From Gammaproteobacteria bacterium (lineage in GTDB: Bacteria > Pseudomonadota > Gammaproteobacteria > Pseudomonadales > Pseudohongiellaceae), in assembly GCA_041395725.1 (NCBI GenBank), contig JAWKZW010000001.1, positions 4,222,501 to 4,286,500 of the forward strand: a stretch of DNA of 64,000 nucleotides, in the 5' to 3' direction. A program made the translations under genes and the position numbers. Shown piece by piece: positions 34,886 to 44,613 of this stretch (within the stretch, counting starts at the first letter, position 1; the number at the start of each line of letters is the position of its first letter). Below the pieces are notes generated by a model, which made no database searches, had not been told where the DNA came from, and saw nothing but the letters and a program-made list of their open reading frames with translations.

Positions 34886-35401
34886 TCAATGATTCCAGAA
34901 AACGTGTACTTCTTCATAGGCCGTTTCGATGGTGTAAATATCCCCGCTTAAATCCATATCACGCCCCATGCGCTCATAGTCGATGTAGTAAGCAAGATTT
35001 TCAGGAATCTGGCTGGTGTCTTCGGTTAATTGTTCTGCATAGTCCGCTAGGGACTTGTAGCAACCGGAATAATTCTCTTCCATAGCCTTTCTGGCATCCT
35101 CAAGATGCCCGCCAAAGTGGCTCAGTAATTCCCCTGCAAGGTCGGGATACTCTTCAATGAAACAGGCAATTTCATGCAATGATTGAATACCTTCGTATTC
35201 GCTCACAGAATAACCACCAAATCCTTCATAGTCGTGAATGGCGAATTCTTCCGCGAAGCCTTCGGGGCTTTCGGCCAGCATGGCGTTAATCTGGTCTTGA
35301 ATGTCATTAATGTCTTGGGTCGCATCTATCCATACGCCGTGTAACTTGCCGTTGTTATAGGCTGCGAGGTCTGCCACGTAAATTCTGATTTCTTCACTCA
35401 T
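34886..35401 (-). CDS. ardA: Antirestriction protein ArdA
   Basis: 171-residue acidic DNA mimic that blocks type I restriction enzymes, common on conjugative elements entering by ssDNA. Family features: RIYVADLAAYNNGKLHGVWI at the start, DYEGFGGYSVSEYEGI in the middle and ENLAYYIDYERMGRDMDLSG near the end. I use ATG 35401, which has AGGAG 8 bases upstream; the frame is open 21 codons further but unlike the family. Carrying an antirestriction gene beside a restriction system is frequent on such elements. Confidence 0.95.
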   Translation of the reverse strand: MSEEIRIYVADLAAYNNGKLHGVWIDATQDINDIQDQINAMLAESPEGFAEEFAIHDYEGFGGYSVSEYEGIQSLHEIACFIEEYPDLAGELLSHFGGHLEDARKAMEENYSGCYKSLADYAEQLTEDTSQIPENLAYYIDYERMGRDMDLSGDIYTIETAYEEVHVFWNH

Positions 35402-35899
35402 CGTCTTTGCTCCTGAATTCGCTGTTGAGGTTCTTACAAGCACCGCTTGTGGTGCGCTGCTCATGAACCTCTGGCGACTAGGCCGACTAGGCGGGGGTGA
35501 AAGAATCCAGAAAAATTGCGGAGGGTCTGGCTCCGCTGGAAACCGTCATTTTTCTTGATTCTGAGGGGATGCAATGCCCCTCAACTGCTTTCTTGTAGAT
35601 CACGCTCACCTGCAAGGTGAACACGTCCTTCTCTTCCATAGATAGCCGCTCATCTTCGATGACTGCCCTTCAATGCGTACCGATTACTCGTAACGCTCCA
35701 TCTTTTCCAGCCGCAACCTGCGGCCTTTTCGAGTGACCTATTCGTTGCATCAGCAAGCCATAGACCAGCAAGCGTGCCGATCCTGTACGGGCACGCTTCT
35801 CCATATATTTCGACCATAGGTGCAAATTATGACCTCCTGCGCACAAGCGGCCACACGAAAGGCTGCGATAGGCGCGGCCTCCAAGAACAGGAGGTAACA
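35402..35899. other. Structured gene-free region between ardA and the small gene at 35900
   Basis: A long stem-loop at 35502-35562 has a 15-base outer stem (AGAATCCAGAAAAAT with ATTTTTCTTGATTCT, 14 of 15 pairs) enclosing GCGGAG-GGTCTGG-CTCCGC. It is followed directly by GAGGGG-8 bases-CCCCTC (35563-35582). Short frames here lack coding character. It could encode a structured RNA, be the ardA leader, or be a single-strand promoter active in the recipient. Confidence 0.5.
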
Positions 35900-36079
35900 A
35901 TGAAACTGGTTACGCGATTTGAACTGGCAGCCAAGAACGAAAACGAGCTGCACGCATATTTAAGAGAGGCGTTTAACGAACTTGCCAGAAGTGAGCCTGA
36001 TACTCATCAGCGCAGAAACGCACTGGCATCCATCGAGAATATTCAAAATGAACTGGCTTCAAGGGCACCATGCCCTTGA
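35900..36079 (+). CDS. Small protein of unknown function
   Basis: 59 residues (MKLVTRFELAAKNENELHAY, then LREAFNELARSEPDTHQRRN). It is predicted helical, with no motif I recognise. AGGAGGT lies 8 bases upstream, one of the strongest ribosome-binding sites in the window, which supports it as real despite the small size. It is convergent with the defence operon and lies downstream of the structured region. Confidence 0.65.
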   Translation: MKLVTRFELAAKNENELHAYLREAFNELARSEPDTHQRRNALASIENIQNELASRAPCP

Positions 36080-36091
36080 GCCGTGAAGAAG

Positions 36092-37876
36092 TCATGTATT
36101 CGCACTGTCTTCATTGATGATTCCAAGAAACATATTCTGTTCCAGACCTGGAAATTCTGGCACCCACTCAATATCATTTTCCTGTGAATCATAATGATAT
36201 TCAGTGGTCGAAAAGACCACTTGGCACGAACTGGACTTAACTGTCTCTTTCAGCCGTTGAATGAATGCTGCAAAGTGTTCAGCTTCGATGTCATGCTGGC
36301 GGGGTGTATCGAATATGATAAACCCAATGTGCTCGGCTCCTCTATTTATATAGATATCGAAGAAAGCTGCCTTCATCGCTAGAACAACTCGCAGCAAGGT
36401 ACTGCCACTGAACTGATTAACCTTTTCGTTGCCGAATAAAACCCCAAAATCCGAGTCTACTGAAATATCTCTTGATACATTTCGTGTACTTAAAACATCA
36501 AGCCATTCTTTCAATTTCTCTCTGTATTCTGACCTGAACTCTAAAATTCTGAGATCAGCCGAAGCCCCGCCAGAATCCATCGCGGCAATATCATTGTGTA
36601 ATCTTTCACGCGCATTAAGTAATTCGACATAGCCTTTTTTTTCAGATTCAATACGCTCAACAATCTCCTTTTCGCTCTGGAGATCAATAATCGCTCTAGT
36701 AAGCTGACTGATTGCATTAACGAGACCATCGGTGGAATTCCCTACCCTTTCCGACGACAAACTTGTCCGCATGGAAGCAATTTCACTCTCAATTTTTTTG
36801 GATTGATCCAACAAATCCTCAAGTCGAACTTCCTGATAAGACGCATTTCGTTCCAAGTCCTTTATCTGGTCACGAAGATAGAGCAAATTTTTTCCGTATG
36901 ACTCCGAGCTATTAAGAAAAAGCTGACACCGAGAATTAGCACATATGTCATTAAAGGATGTGAATAGTCGCCTTGCCTCTTCATTTAGTGAAAGAGTATT
37001 TATCTCAATTTCAATTTCGTTCTTTATTTTCCCCAAACCTGAAATTCGCTCTTGCAAATCTCGGACACGCTTATCTATCTCTTGCTTTTGAGCCACTTTT
37101 TCTTGGAGCAAGTAGTTAATGGCCGAATCTGCACCTTCCGTAGCGTCTTGACTTGCTCTCAGATCGTCTAATTCTCCACGAAGTCGCAACAGCTCATTTT
37201 CTAGTTGGTGACTTGTGCGTCCAGAACCCTCCCTTTCATTTACTAGGCGCTCAATAAAACGTTCACTTGTAACGATCGCTGTATCTGTTCTCTTTAGCTC
37301 ATCTTTCTTTTCAATTAGTAGCCGCTTTCTCTCAAAGGAATTTTTTGCAGGAACGCCCAATGAATAGCGAACCATTTCGGCATACTGATCTTTAATGAAT
37401 GAAGCAGGAGACTTGTAAGCACTAGCGTATCCAGAATCCTGATCCACATAAAACAAGGGCAGGAAAGTTGAAACATAGGCTGGCGTTGGCTCATTTCTAT
37501 TCGAAGTCAACGTTTGCTCTGGCAATCCCAAAAACCCAAACAAGTATGCAGACATATCTTTCTCGTTGTAGAAAGTTCGAGTCTGCTGCGTGTCTGACTG
37601 AGTGCAATCTATATGAAAATCTGATCCTATCTCGCGCCGGAATTCAATATGAACATCCCTGTGTACAGCTTTCAAAACCACGGAAGCACAGTTACTCAAA
37701 ATATCATCTCGATATCGGACAGGATAACCAAGAGCATAGGCAATTGAATGGATAACTGGAGTCTTTCCACAACCATTTGGCCCATAAAGTTGAGTAATAT
37801 CTTTTCAAAATTCCAATTTTCTGGAACCCCAACCTCTTGGCCCAGAAGGCTCTATTCTTAGCTCCAAAAGATTCAT
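36092..37876 (-). pseudogene. ABC-three-component-like ATPase, interrupted by an in-frame TGA
   Basis: From ATG 37876 (overlapping the previous gene's stop as ATGA) the frame reads MNLLELRIEPSGPRGWGSRK, LEF, then TGA at 37805-37807, then KDITQLYGPNGCGKTPVIHS, which is the Walker A loop. One base change (GGA to TGA) would explain it. After the stop the frame is open for 571 codons. It runs through a long coiled coil (about residues 150-430) to an SMC/Rad50-like C-terminal half with QFSGSTLLRVVLAMKAAF and Walker B IIFDTPRQHD. A restart at 37699 (MSNCASVVLKAV) would lack Walker A. So the ATPase is probably inactive unless the stop is read through or is a sequencing error. In this class of system the ATPase senses infection and controls the effector. 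Confidence 0.82.
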
Positions 37877-38352
37877 GTAAGCTCCATCGATATCTGCTTC
37901 TCTATTTCTATGTCCCTATACTTCCTCTCTATGAGCCGAAGCGTATATGCGAGATCGGTATCACCATCAATAGCGGCAGCTACTACTTTCTTGCCTAATT
38001 CCGTGGCACGAATACGCGAATGGCTTTTGTCTACAAGAACAAGGTCAGCAGCCTCCAAGAAGGTTAAAGCTTTTACCGTCCGCATCCTCAAATTTGCCGA
38101 CCACCCAAGATGTTGAGAAGAACCTTTGAACCCTGAAAATGTTCTTTCAAAGCACTCTCCCACAACCTGCCCTAGTTCCTCGCTCTTAGGTTTTCTTCTG
38201 GATTTGGAAAGTAACAATATTGTCATGGCCAGTAACGGAAGATGGAAAAGAGCTTCATTACTCAGTCTGTGACTAACTGATGAGTCGGAATTATCGAATC
38301 GCACCGTGATATTTTTTTCTTCAGCTTCTTCAAAAAACTCGTCGTAATTCAT
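37873..38352 (-). CDS. ABC-three-component-like middle component
   Basis: 159-residue small helical protein between the nuclease and ATPase genes, overlapping both by 4 bases (ATGA). It resembles middle components of ABC-three-component systems, a winged-helix-like adaptor with LPLLAMTILLLSKSRRKPKS and LRMRTVKALTFLEAADLVLV. The C-terminal part ends ATELGKKVVAAAIDGDTD. Assignment rests on size, order and coupling more than on motifs. Confidence 0.65.
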   Translation of the reverse strand: MNYDEFFEEAEEKNITVRFDNSDSSVSHRLSNEALFHLPLLAMTILLLSKSRRKPKSEELGQVVGECFERTFSGFKGSSQHLGWSANLRMRTVKALTFLEAADLVLVDKSHSRIRATELGKKVVAAAIDGDTDLAYTLRLIERKYRDIEIEKQISMELT

Positions 38353-39539
38353 TGCGATTCATTCCTTACCATGGCTGCGAAGACCCCACCGAGCAGAAGC
38401 TCCCTTGTTAAGGTACTTGAAATACCCTGTTCCGTTACCTCGTCAAATAGTGTTCCAACATTATTTTTTAAAAACTCGAAGGAGCTGTCTTTGCTTGACC
38501 AATCAAACGCGATCTGATCGATCTTTTCCTGTAGAAAATTCAGGTCAAATTCCGCCATACTGTGGCGCTTGTTTCTAAACCAAATATCCCACTTGACTTT
38601 GCACTCTGAAGCAAACTCAATCATTCTCTCGCTTGCTCCGGCCTGCTTCATAAGCCTATGAATAATTGATGCAGTTTTGATTGCTTGTGTATCACCACCT
38701 TCCTTTAAGTGCCTATATGCCCCCTTAGATATCGACAAGATGTCGAGCATTTCGGCTATACCGACTCCGGCTATTTCATCAAGCTCATGCTCACTGATAT
38801 CTGGCATAAGTTTTGAAAACGACTTCAATTCGACCAGCGCGACAAGATTGCTAATAATTTCCTCACACTCACCATGTCGGAGGTCAATCTCGCTATACTT
38901 AAATATCGTATCTCTTGCTATTGCCGAGAAGCTTTCATCATCTGGGGCAAGATACGAAACATTTGGCTCCAAATTGAGTTTCTTAAGCAATTCAAAAATT
39001 TCCGCATCTTCGAGCGGAGTGTCCTGCGGGAAAGCATCATTGAAATGCTCAAGTAACAGGCCGTAATGATTATTCCCCTTAGCTCCGTTAGTCGCGGCCT
39101 GTAAGCACGCCTCAACATCATCATCCAAATGCACGTTCGTAAGGAAGACTACTTTTCCACATGAGTTATTAAATTTGATCGTATGGAGTAGCAGCTTTCC
39201 TGCAAAACTGTTTGCAATCTTTTCAGGTGAGGCTGACTTTCGTTTTTTGTATAGCCCAAAGATGTCATTTATTGTCCATTGGTAATTTCGCTTTTCTTTC
39301 GTCTTAACTTGATAAAAGTTATAGACGTGTTTTCCGTCCAGATTTAGACGAGCAACGTAATCATCCTGATAATCACAATAGACTCTATCAAGCGCATCGT
39401 CTTCTAGCAGAGAAAGACACTCATATGCCGCCGCACGAAATTGAGCTTGGTAGCGGGCTATCGTATCGCGGCCAGCATTTTCCCTTGGCACAATTTCGTG
39501 CAATTTCGGAGTGCCATTATCTACATTGTTATCCGGCAT
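38349..39539 (-). CDS. DUF4297/Cap4-like nuclease, effector of a three-component defence system
   Basis: 396 residues. The N-terminal domain has the pattern of DUF4297 (Cap4-type) dsDNA endonucleases: ENAGRDTIARYQAQFRAAAY, then VYCDYQDDYV and YNFYQVKTKEK, which supply the PD-(D/E)xK-like D...QxK site. The remaining 270 residues are helical and probably bind the middle component or ATPase. In ABC-three-component systems this is the effector that degrades DNA when triggered. It follows res by 14 bases on the same strand, so it is probably part of the same transcript. Confidence 0.75.
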   Translation of the reverse strand: MPDNNVDNGTPKLHEIVPRENAGRDTIARYQAQFRAAAYECLSLLEDDALDRVYCDYQDDYVARLNLDGKHVYNFYQVKTKEKRNYQWTINDIFGLYKKRKSASPEKIANSFAGKLLLHTIKFNNSCGKVVFLTNVHLDDDVEACLQAATNGAKGNNHYGLLLEHFNDAFPQDTPLEDAEIFELLKKLNLEPNVSYLAPDDESFSAIARDTIFKYSEIDLRHGECEEIISNLVALVELKSFSKLMPDISEHELDEIAGVGIAEMLDILSISKGAYRHLKEGGDTQAIKTASIIHRLMKQAGASERMIEFASECKVKWDIWFRNKRHSMAEFDLNFLQEKIDQIAFDWSSKDSSFEFLKNNVGTLFDEVTEQGISSTLTRELLLGGVFAAMVRNESQ

Positions 39540-39553
39540 AAACCCTTATCCTG

Positions 39554-42500
39554 TCAGTCCACGTATCCCATCATCCCGTCAACGTCCGTAGACTTGATGT
39601 AGCGGGCTGGGTTTTCTGTGTCTGTTGCGATTTCTTCAAAATGGCGCTCTCCGCACTTGATTTTCGCGCCTTCAAGGTGGCGCAAATCGTCCCACCATGT
39701 GCTGCCTTTTGTTTCGACGACGAAGTACAGTTTTTCCTCGCCATCGTTCTCCACGACAACCGCCCAATCGGGGTTGTACGAACCAAGTGGCGTTGGCACT
39801 TTGAACCACGCGGGCAACTTGGCGTAGACCTTCACTTTCTCATTCTTTTCCAAGTCCTCGGCGAATGACTTCTCCACGCCTCCTGAGTCGTACACAACAT
39901 GGGTGTAGACGGACTTTTGAACTTCCAGCGTATTCTTCAAATAGCCTTTCAGCTCTTCCTGCTCGAAAAGCTCCTGAGCGTAGAAATGGTCGTCACCGAT
40001 TTTCGTGTACTTGATTCCATCCACCAGCGCTAACCGCTTCGTGCGGTTGATCGCCTCTGAGCAATAGTCGATGAACTGCTGGGGGTTACGAAGGAAGTCT
40101 TGTAGCCTGCGGCTCTCCCTGAGAACTTGAACAATGCTCTTTCTGGTGAGTTGGGTCTTGTCCTGCAAGTCAGTAATGATGTCGGGCAATTCGATATCAT
40201 TCTCGTGGATTGTGGTATAGCCGGATGCGCTGGTTTCCTGAACCCCTACGCCGCCTTTACCGATTGCGATATCTGCCTTTCGGAATTGAGCACGAGTTCT
40301 CGTAATTGGCGGACAGTTCCTGATTGCATCAGCACAATCGTTCAGAAGTTTGAGATTGTCGAACTCTACGCGGTAAGTCGTCTTGTACTTGATCCGCTCC
40401 CAAAGCAGGCGGAAGTCATCGGATTCAAGAACTGCTTCCCGCGTTCGAATAATCTTCCGGTCATCGGCGTTCTTAATATCCAGCTTGCCCGCCAACTTGC
40501 GAAGAACACCCTGAATGTCCGAAGCTATAATGCCTGCCTGTTCCTCTCCATGATCCTTGATAAGCTCCTGCTTGATGTTTTCCGGCAGCTCAAAGTTTCC
40601 GTCTTTCAATACTGCGCGGAGACTGTCCTGCACCTTGCCTTTGGCATCCACAAAATGCTGATCCTTGAGGAACTGCCAAATCTTCTCCGACTGCTCTACA
40701 CCCAAGGGCGCAACCTCACCGTGATCGTTGAGGGTTTGAATGGTTGCGAACTGGTGCGGCTCAACAATGCCAAAGCGAATACCCGTGTCCTGCTCGATCT
40801 CTTTTTGCAGGTTCTCGGCAAACTTCTCGTAGTTCTCCGTCGCAATCACGGTCAGCGTATTTACGTCATTACCGCGAAGCCTTTCACCGTTTTGGTTGAC
40901 ACAGAGACGCAGACCACGGCCAAGCGTCTGGCGGCGTTCTCGCTCACTGCCCATGTCACGAAGCGTGCAAATCTGGAAGACGTTCGGATTGTCCCAACCT
41001 TCCTTCAGGGCGGAGTGAGAGAAGATGAACTTCAGCTTGGTATCAAAGCTCAGCAGCTTCTCCTTCTCCTTCATAATCAGGTTGTACGCCCGCTCGGCAT
41101 TGTCGCGGTTTGCCTGATTATTCTCGGCGGTTTCTACGGATCGACCTTTCTTGTCGATGGAGAAATAGCCGTTGTGAACTTCGTCCGCATCGGCATCCAG
41201 ATCAATCTCCTTGAAGAGACTTTGATACTCCGCTGACTTTGCCAGCTTGCGGTATTCTTCCTCGAACATCCGAGCGTATTTCCCCTTCACTGCGTTACCG
41301 TCTTCGTCGTACTGGCGGTAGTGCTCGACGCTATCAATAAAGAACAGGCTCAGCACCTTGATCGGCTTTTTGTTCGCAGCGAACATTAGTTCCTTATCGA
41401 AGTGCTCTTTGATTGTGCGCCGGATCATCAGACGCTTGATCTGGTCTGGATCAACACCACCAATGGCATCGCCCGGCCTCAATAGTTGATCGAACCCATC
41501 ACCTTTAACTTCGATAGACTCGTTGTCCTTTCCGCAGGTAATGGTTCCGATCTGCATATTCTCGTAGATGGATCGACCAGTGATTTGCTCCAGATCGTCA
41601 CCGTCCTCTACGGTCAAGAATTCTCGCCGTACATTCTTGCCACGCTGCACATCCACTTCGACCTTTGCAGTGATTGATCCTTTCCGATTATGGGTAGAGT
41701 CCAACCGGATATAGGGTTTGTTGTGGCCACTGTCGATCTGGAGCGAAGCCACCTCAATCTGCTTAACCAGCCCGCGCTCATAGGCGTCCACAGCATCCAA
41801 TCGGAAAGTCATGTGATGTTTGTCAACATGGGTAGCGGAATAACGCAGGGTACACAGCGGGTTCATCGCCGTGAGCGCTTCTTTCCCTTTACCCGTCAGG
41901 CCACCGTCAACACTTTGCGGCTCATCGACGATGATGATGGGGTTGGTGGCGCGAACGAGGTCAATCGGCTTTTCACCACCTGTGTTCTCGTTCTCCTTAT
42001 AAAGATTATTTACATCCTTCTTGTTGATCGCTCCGACTGTCGTGACCATGATCTGGATATTGCTACTGGTCGCAAAGTTACGTACCTGACCGAGCTTTGA
42101 AGAATCGTAGAGAAAGTATTCGTAGCCCTTGGCCTTTGGATACAAGCCTTCGAAGTGCTCCTGCGTGATTTGTAGCGTTTTGTATGTACCTTCCTTAATC
42201 GCAACGGACGGCACGACAACCACAAATTTGGTGAAGCCGTAGTTCTTGTTCAACTCGAAGATCGTACGCAAATACACGTAGGTCTTGCCCGTTCCGGTCT
42301 CCATTTCAACGGTGAAGTCGCCACTGGCCAGTTTCTCAGTGGGGCGCAAGCCATTCTGGAGCTGCACCTTGCGCAAGTTCTCTTCAATTTCCTCATCCAC
42401 CAGCACCAGCCTGTTACCGATACCGAGCTGGCTTTCTTCCATACCCAATGACAAATTGGGGCTGGATTCCGGCTGGAAGGTCACGGTGAATTCAGAGCGG

Positions 42501-42586
42501 GATATTTCCTGCCCCTTAAACAGACTAACAACCGAGTCTACGGCGGCTTTTTGGTAATCCAGATCGTCTTCAAAATGCAGCTTCAT
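39554..42586 (-). CDS. res: Type III restriction enzyme Res subunit
   Basis: 1010 residues, typical for type III Res. A superfamily-2 helicase has Walker A METGTGKT (95-102), motif II IIIVDEPQ (217-224) and motif VI-like QTLGRGLRL. The C-terminal PD-(D/E)xK nuclease is visible at SYNPDWAVVVEND followed by LYFVVETKG. It would translocate or slide on DNA and cut at a fixed distance from an unmethylated site, together with Mod encoded 12 bases upstream. No truncation seen. Confidence 0.95.
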   Translation of the reverse strand: MKLHFEDDLDYQKAAVDSVVSLFKGQEISRSEFTVTFQPESSPNLSLGMEESQLGIGNRLVLVDEEIEENLRKVQLQNGLRPTEKLASGDFTVEMETGTGKTYVYLRTIFELNKNYGFTKFVVVVPSVAIKEGTYKTLQITQEHFEGLYPKAKGYEYFLYDSSKLGQVRNFATSSNIQIMVTTVGAINKKDVNNLYKENENTGGEKPIDLVRATNPIIIVDEPQSVDGGLTGKGKEALTAMNPLCTLRYSATHVDKHHMTFRLDAVDAYERGLVKQIEVASLQIDSGHNKPYIRLDSTHNRKGSITAKVEVDVQRGKNVRREFLTVEDGDDLEQITGRSIYENMQIGTITCGKDNESIEVKGDGFDQLLRPGDAIGGVDPDQIKRLMIRRTIKEHFDKELMFAANKKPIKVLSLFFIDSVEHYRQYDEDGNAVKGKYARMFEEEYRKLAKSAEYQSLFKEIDLDADADEVHNGYFSIDKKGRSVETAENNQANRDNAERAYNLIMKEKEKLLSFDTKLKFIFSHSALKEGWDNPNVFQICTLRDMGSERERRQTLGRGLRLCVNQNGERLRGNDVNTLTVIATENYEKFAENLQKEIEQDTGIRFGIVEPHQFATIQTLNDHGEVAPLGVEQSEKIWQFLKDQHFVDAKGKVQDSLRAVLKDGNFELPENIKQELIKDHGEEQAGIIASDIQGVLRKLAGKLDIKNADDRKIIRTREAVLESDDFRLLWERIKYKTTYRVEFDNLKLLNDCADAIRNCPPITRTRAQFRKADIAIGKGGVGVQETSASGYTTIHENDIELPDIITDLQDKTQLTRKSIVQVLRESRRLQDFLRNPQQFIDYCSEAINRTKRLALVDGIKYTKIGDDHFYAQELFEQEELKGYLKNTLEVQKSVYTHVVYDSGGVEKSFAEDLEKNEKVKVYAKLPAWFKVPTPLGSYNPDWAVVVENDGEEKLYFVVETKGSTWWDDLRHLEGAKIKCGERHFEEIATDTENPARYIKSTDVDGMMGYVD

Positions 42587-42598
42587 CCAGCAATCTCC

Positions 42599-44578
42599 CT
42601 ACAAGCTGCGCACATGGTTTATGCCGTTCTGCTCAAGAATGGCAGCCATGTTGGTTTTTGAAACATCATCGCTGAACGCGCTATCACGGAAGAAGACATG
42701 AGTATCAGAGCTTGGCGCAAGCTCGCGGTGCCATTCGACGATACCTTGGCCAATTTCCTCGACCTGATCCTTGTTGATTGACTCACTGAGGCAAGCAAAC
42801 AGAACTCCATAGCCAATACTGAAAATTGTCCTGTCAATTACTTCGCGACTCTCAATAGGAACGGAAAGATCGACTCCACGCTTTAGAAGAAGCTCGTAAA
42901 GAACATCCTGCTCGGTTCTACCTTCCACCAAATGATCTTGATGAGAAAGCAGGCTTTCTTCGAGATCGGATCGATCAGGATTCCAGACTTGGATATTGGA
43001 ATTACTCAGCTTAAAAGTCCTAAACCCCTTATCTATATCTTGATTCGACCCCTCTATAGAATTCGCTGACCGTTTTATTCTTTCTCGCGAAATCTCCGCA
43101 ATCGTTTCGAACCCCTGCTCAAATGCTGTTTTGCTATGCTTCTTCGGTACTTTTTTGCCATCCTCAAGCTCAAATGTAGGTTCCGGCAACTGGACACAAA
43201 TGTACCGTCTATTGGCACCATCTTCGGCATTTTGTGCCATCACGGCATGAGCCGTTGTTCCTGAGCCGGCAAAAAAATCCATTACGATGTCATCATCTGA
43301 CGACCCAAGAAAGACACACTGTTTTATCAATTCAAGAGGCTTCGGAAACTCCAATACGCCTCCCATATCTATGCGACCCGCCTCTACAGTTCCTTGTTCG
43401 CTAATGAACTTTGTATCCGTCCAAATCGACTTGGCTTTTGTTGTACTTTTCCTAGACTTCTCGTAGATATTCCATCCACCATCCCGCTTTTGCTTTGCCC
43501 ATACCGTCTTTGGGGAAGCGTTTATGCCTTCATTGACCAACTTATCCTTTCCCCAACGCCAACAACTATCTGCGCCTTCCGAATTCCTCGGCAAAACCTC
43601 ACAATCAAACTCTTCTGTTCTTTCCAGCGAAATGAGAGCCAATCCTTCTTCATTTACACTCTTTGAATTGACGTATATCGGATAGAACAAATTCGGGCGA
43701 TTATGCCTTCCGAACTTCGGATTACGATTCCTCAACTCCCACAGGTCGTATCCACCATGCTCATCCTCAAATGGGAGTGCTCCTGTTGTTTTCTCCAACT
43801 CTCCAAGACTTGATTCCTCTGACTTGTAATAGACGAGTAGATACTCGTGGCACTTTGCAATTTCTTTGTATGTTTGCCCACGCTTGTTGGATTGAACGAT
43901 AACCTGCGTTAAGAAATTGGCTTCACCGAAAACCTCGTCGCACAATTTCTTCAAATGCGCCTGTTCGTTATCGTCAATAGAGATAAAAATTACTCCGTCT
44001 TTCGACAATAAATCTCTAGCTAGTTTCAACCTTGGCATCATCATGGAAAGCCAGTTTGTGTGTTTTCTTCCTGTGGTTTCCGTATTGGATGAAAACTTGA
44101 TTCCCTCATCATCTACCTGACCTGTGTACTTAAGATAGGTATCCAGATTTTCCTGAAACTTGTCGGGATAAATGAACTCCTTGCCTGTGTTATATGGCGG
44201 GTCGATATAGATCATCTTGACCTTATTGGCGTAACTCTTCTGAAGCAGCTTGAGAACTTCGAGATTGTCTCCCTCGATAAACAGGTTTTTGGTCGTATCC
44301 CAATCGACACTCGCTTCAGGGCAAGGCAAGAGTGTTCCTGTGGATGGTGTCAGCGCTATCTGGCGAGCCTTTTTCTTGCCATGCCAATTGAGGCCATACT
44401 TTTCCTCGCCTTCGTCTAATACTTTGGCATCACCAAGCAATTGACGAAGCGCCTCGAAGTCAACTCCGCCTTCACTGAACACATCGGGGAACAGTTCTTT
44501 CAATCGCTCAATGTTCGCTGAAACGATGTCGGCGCTCTCGCCTTCTTCTGGTTGTACTTTCTTCATTCTGCTTCCCAT
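42599..44578 (-). CDS. mod: Type III DNA methyltransferase Mod subunit
   Basis: 659-residue N6-adenine methyltransferase of the beta class: catalytic DPPYNTG at 126-132 precedes the SAM-binding FAGSGT at 436-441. The region between them is the target-recognition domain, which sets the recognition sequence; that sequence cannot be read from the protein. It methylates one strand of an asymmetric 5-6 base site and partners Res. ATG 44578 and ATG 44566 (MKKVQPEE) are both possible. No simple repeats suggest phase variation. Confidence 0.96.
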   Translation of the reverse strand: MGSRMKKVQPEEGESADIVSANIERLKELFPDVFSEGGVDFEALRQLLGDAKVLDEGEEKYGLNWHGKKKARQIALTPSTGTLLPCPEASVDWDTTKNLFIEGDNLEVLKLLQKSYANKVKMIYIDPPYNTGKEFIYPDKFQENLDTYLKYTGQVDDEGIKFSSNTETTGRKHTNWLSMMMPRLKLARDLLSKDGVIFISIDDNEQAHLKKLCDEVFGEANFLTQVIVQSNKRGQTYKEIAKCHEYLLVYYKSEESSLGELEKTTGALPFEDEHGGYDLWELRNRNPKFGRHNRPNLFYPIYVNSKSVNEEGLALISLERTEEFDCEVLPRNSEGADSCWRWGKDKLVNEGINASPKTVWAKQKRDGGWNIYEKSRKSTTKAKSIWTDTKFISEQGTVEAGRIDMGGVLEFPKPLELIKQCVFLGSSDDDIVMDFFAGSGTTAHAVMAQNAEDGANRRYICVQLPEPTFELEDGKKVPKKHSKTAFEQGFETIAEISRERIKRSANSIEGSNQDIDKGFRTFKLSNSNIQVWNPDRSDLEESLLSHQDHLVEGRTEQDVLYELLLKRGVDLSVPIESREVIDRTIFSIGYGVLFACLSESINKDQVEEIGQGIVEWHRELAPSSDTHVFFRDSAFSDDVSKTNMAAILEQNGINHVRSL

Positions 44579-44613
44579 GATTTAGCGTTCACACTTTCTT
44601 TCATATATAGGGT

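Noticed and set aside
35670..35953. Minus-strand frames of 67-76 codons in the ardA-side gap
   Set aside because: No ribosome-binding sites, cysteine/arginine-rich shadow composition, and they run opposite the well-supported small gene at 35900.
37805..37807. TGA in the ATPase as a selenocysteine codon
   Set aside because: No SECIS-like hairpin was noticed just downstream, and the position corresponds to a small residue before Walker A where selenocysteine has no known role.
40127..41236. 369-codon plus-strand frame opposite res
   Set aside because: Antisense to conserved helicase motifs; no recognisable domain of its own.
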